DNA of 64,000 bases from Elmis aenea (taxonomy: Eukaryota > Arthropoda > Insecta > Coleoptera > Elmidae). The notes under the pieces were generated by a model. It saw only the letters and a list, made by a program, of their open reading frames with translations, was not told where the DNA came from and did not search any database. Position numbers and translations under genes: made by a program. The stretch is taken from positions 8,411,222 to 8,475,221 of the forward strand of contig OX393583.1 in the NCBI GenBank assembly GCA_947652605.1, in the 5' to 3' direction. Of the stretch, positions 63,711 to 64,000 are shown piece after piece (positions within the stretch are counted from its first letter, which is position 1; every line of letters begins with the position of its first letter).

Positions 63711-64000
63711 AGTGGAATCTGAATGATTGTTACTGAGAACACTGCTATTGGATATTATACCACAACGATAACAAAACAGGACTAAAGAAATTGCTCAAAC
63801 TGTGAGCCATTGTTTATGCATAAGTAACTGGTATCGTCTTCTGATACAATTCACAGTTAAGCAAGTGTTTTTAAGGTTGCTTGATTATGATTAATTCTTT
63901 TTTTAATCAGAAGTTTTGATTAAATGGCCTACTAGTTCAAACTACATAGTTTTTTGATTTTTTTTACAAACATTGTATAGTACTTATAACTCTACTAAAA

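Overview
The window is AT-rich nuclear DNA from an insect. A beetle is my best guess, inferred from the mix of repeats (mariner-type palindromic MITEs with TACAGGGTG ends, RTE/Jockey-like LINEs, Penelope, piggyBac, hAT and Harbinger remnants) and from the only host gene, an insect-type GMC oxidoreductase. There are no bacterial features. A 200-base run of N at 16455-16654 is an assembly gap.

Layout. 1-605 is the 3' end of a piggyBac-like transposon. 1440-3100 holds broken LINE reverse-transcriptase tails. 3837-14785 is a three-exon GMC oxidoreductase gene on the minus strand (651 codons plus stop, introns of about 2.0 and 7.0 kb) whose introns carry tandem repeats and MITEs. 15694-17706 is a large palindromic mariner-type element with the gap near its centre. 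18.2-24.1 kb holds palindromic repeats, an RNase H fragment, a 5'-truncated LINE, two opposed LINE tails and a hAT remnant. 24.9-25.9 kb is a multi-armed palindrome. 26.5-30.6 kb is a stack of nested insertions: a Jockey-like RT pseudogene split by a hAT-type element (itself carrying mariner sequence) and by a foldback element, which is split by a second hAT, which is split by a Harbinger-type MITE. Target-site duplications (8, 8 and 3 bp) date three of these steps. 30.7-32.3 kb is a TIR element with a truncated DUF7869-like transposase and repeated subterminal motifs. 32.9-35.6 kb is a nearly complete LINE. 35.8-37.5 kb has three MITEs. 37.5-40.3 kb is an apparently intact PIF/Harbinger transposon with both of its genes.

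The right third (40-64 kb) has no recognisable host gene. It contains a second RNase H fragment, a 2-kb hAT-like element filled with AAGTACTT motifs and harbouring a Penelope GIY-YIG remnant between 232-bp inverted arms, tandem repeats, several small MITEs, and a LINE interrupted by a 1.56-kb mariner foldback with arms of about 567 bp.

The host gene would make a secreted or membrane-anchored flavoenzyme. Everything else is mobile DNA and its decay products; the Harbinger pair (DDE transposase plus Myb/SANT-like partner) is the only element that looks capable of activity.
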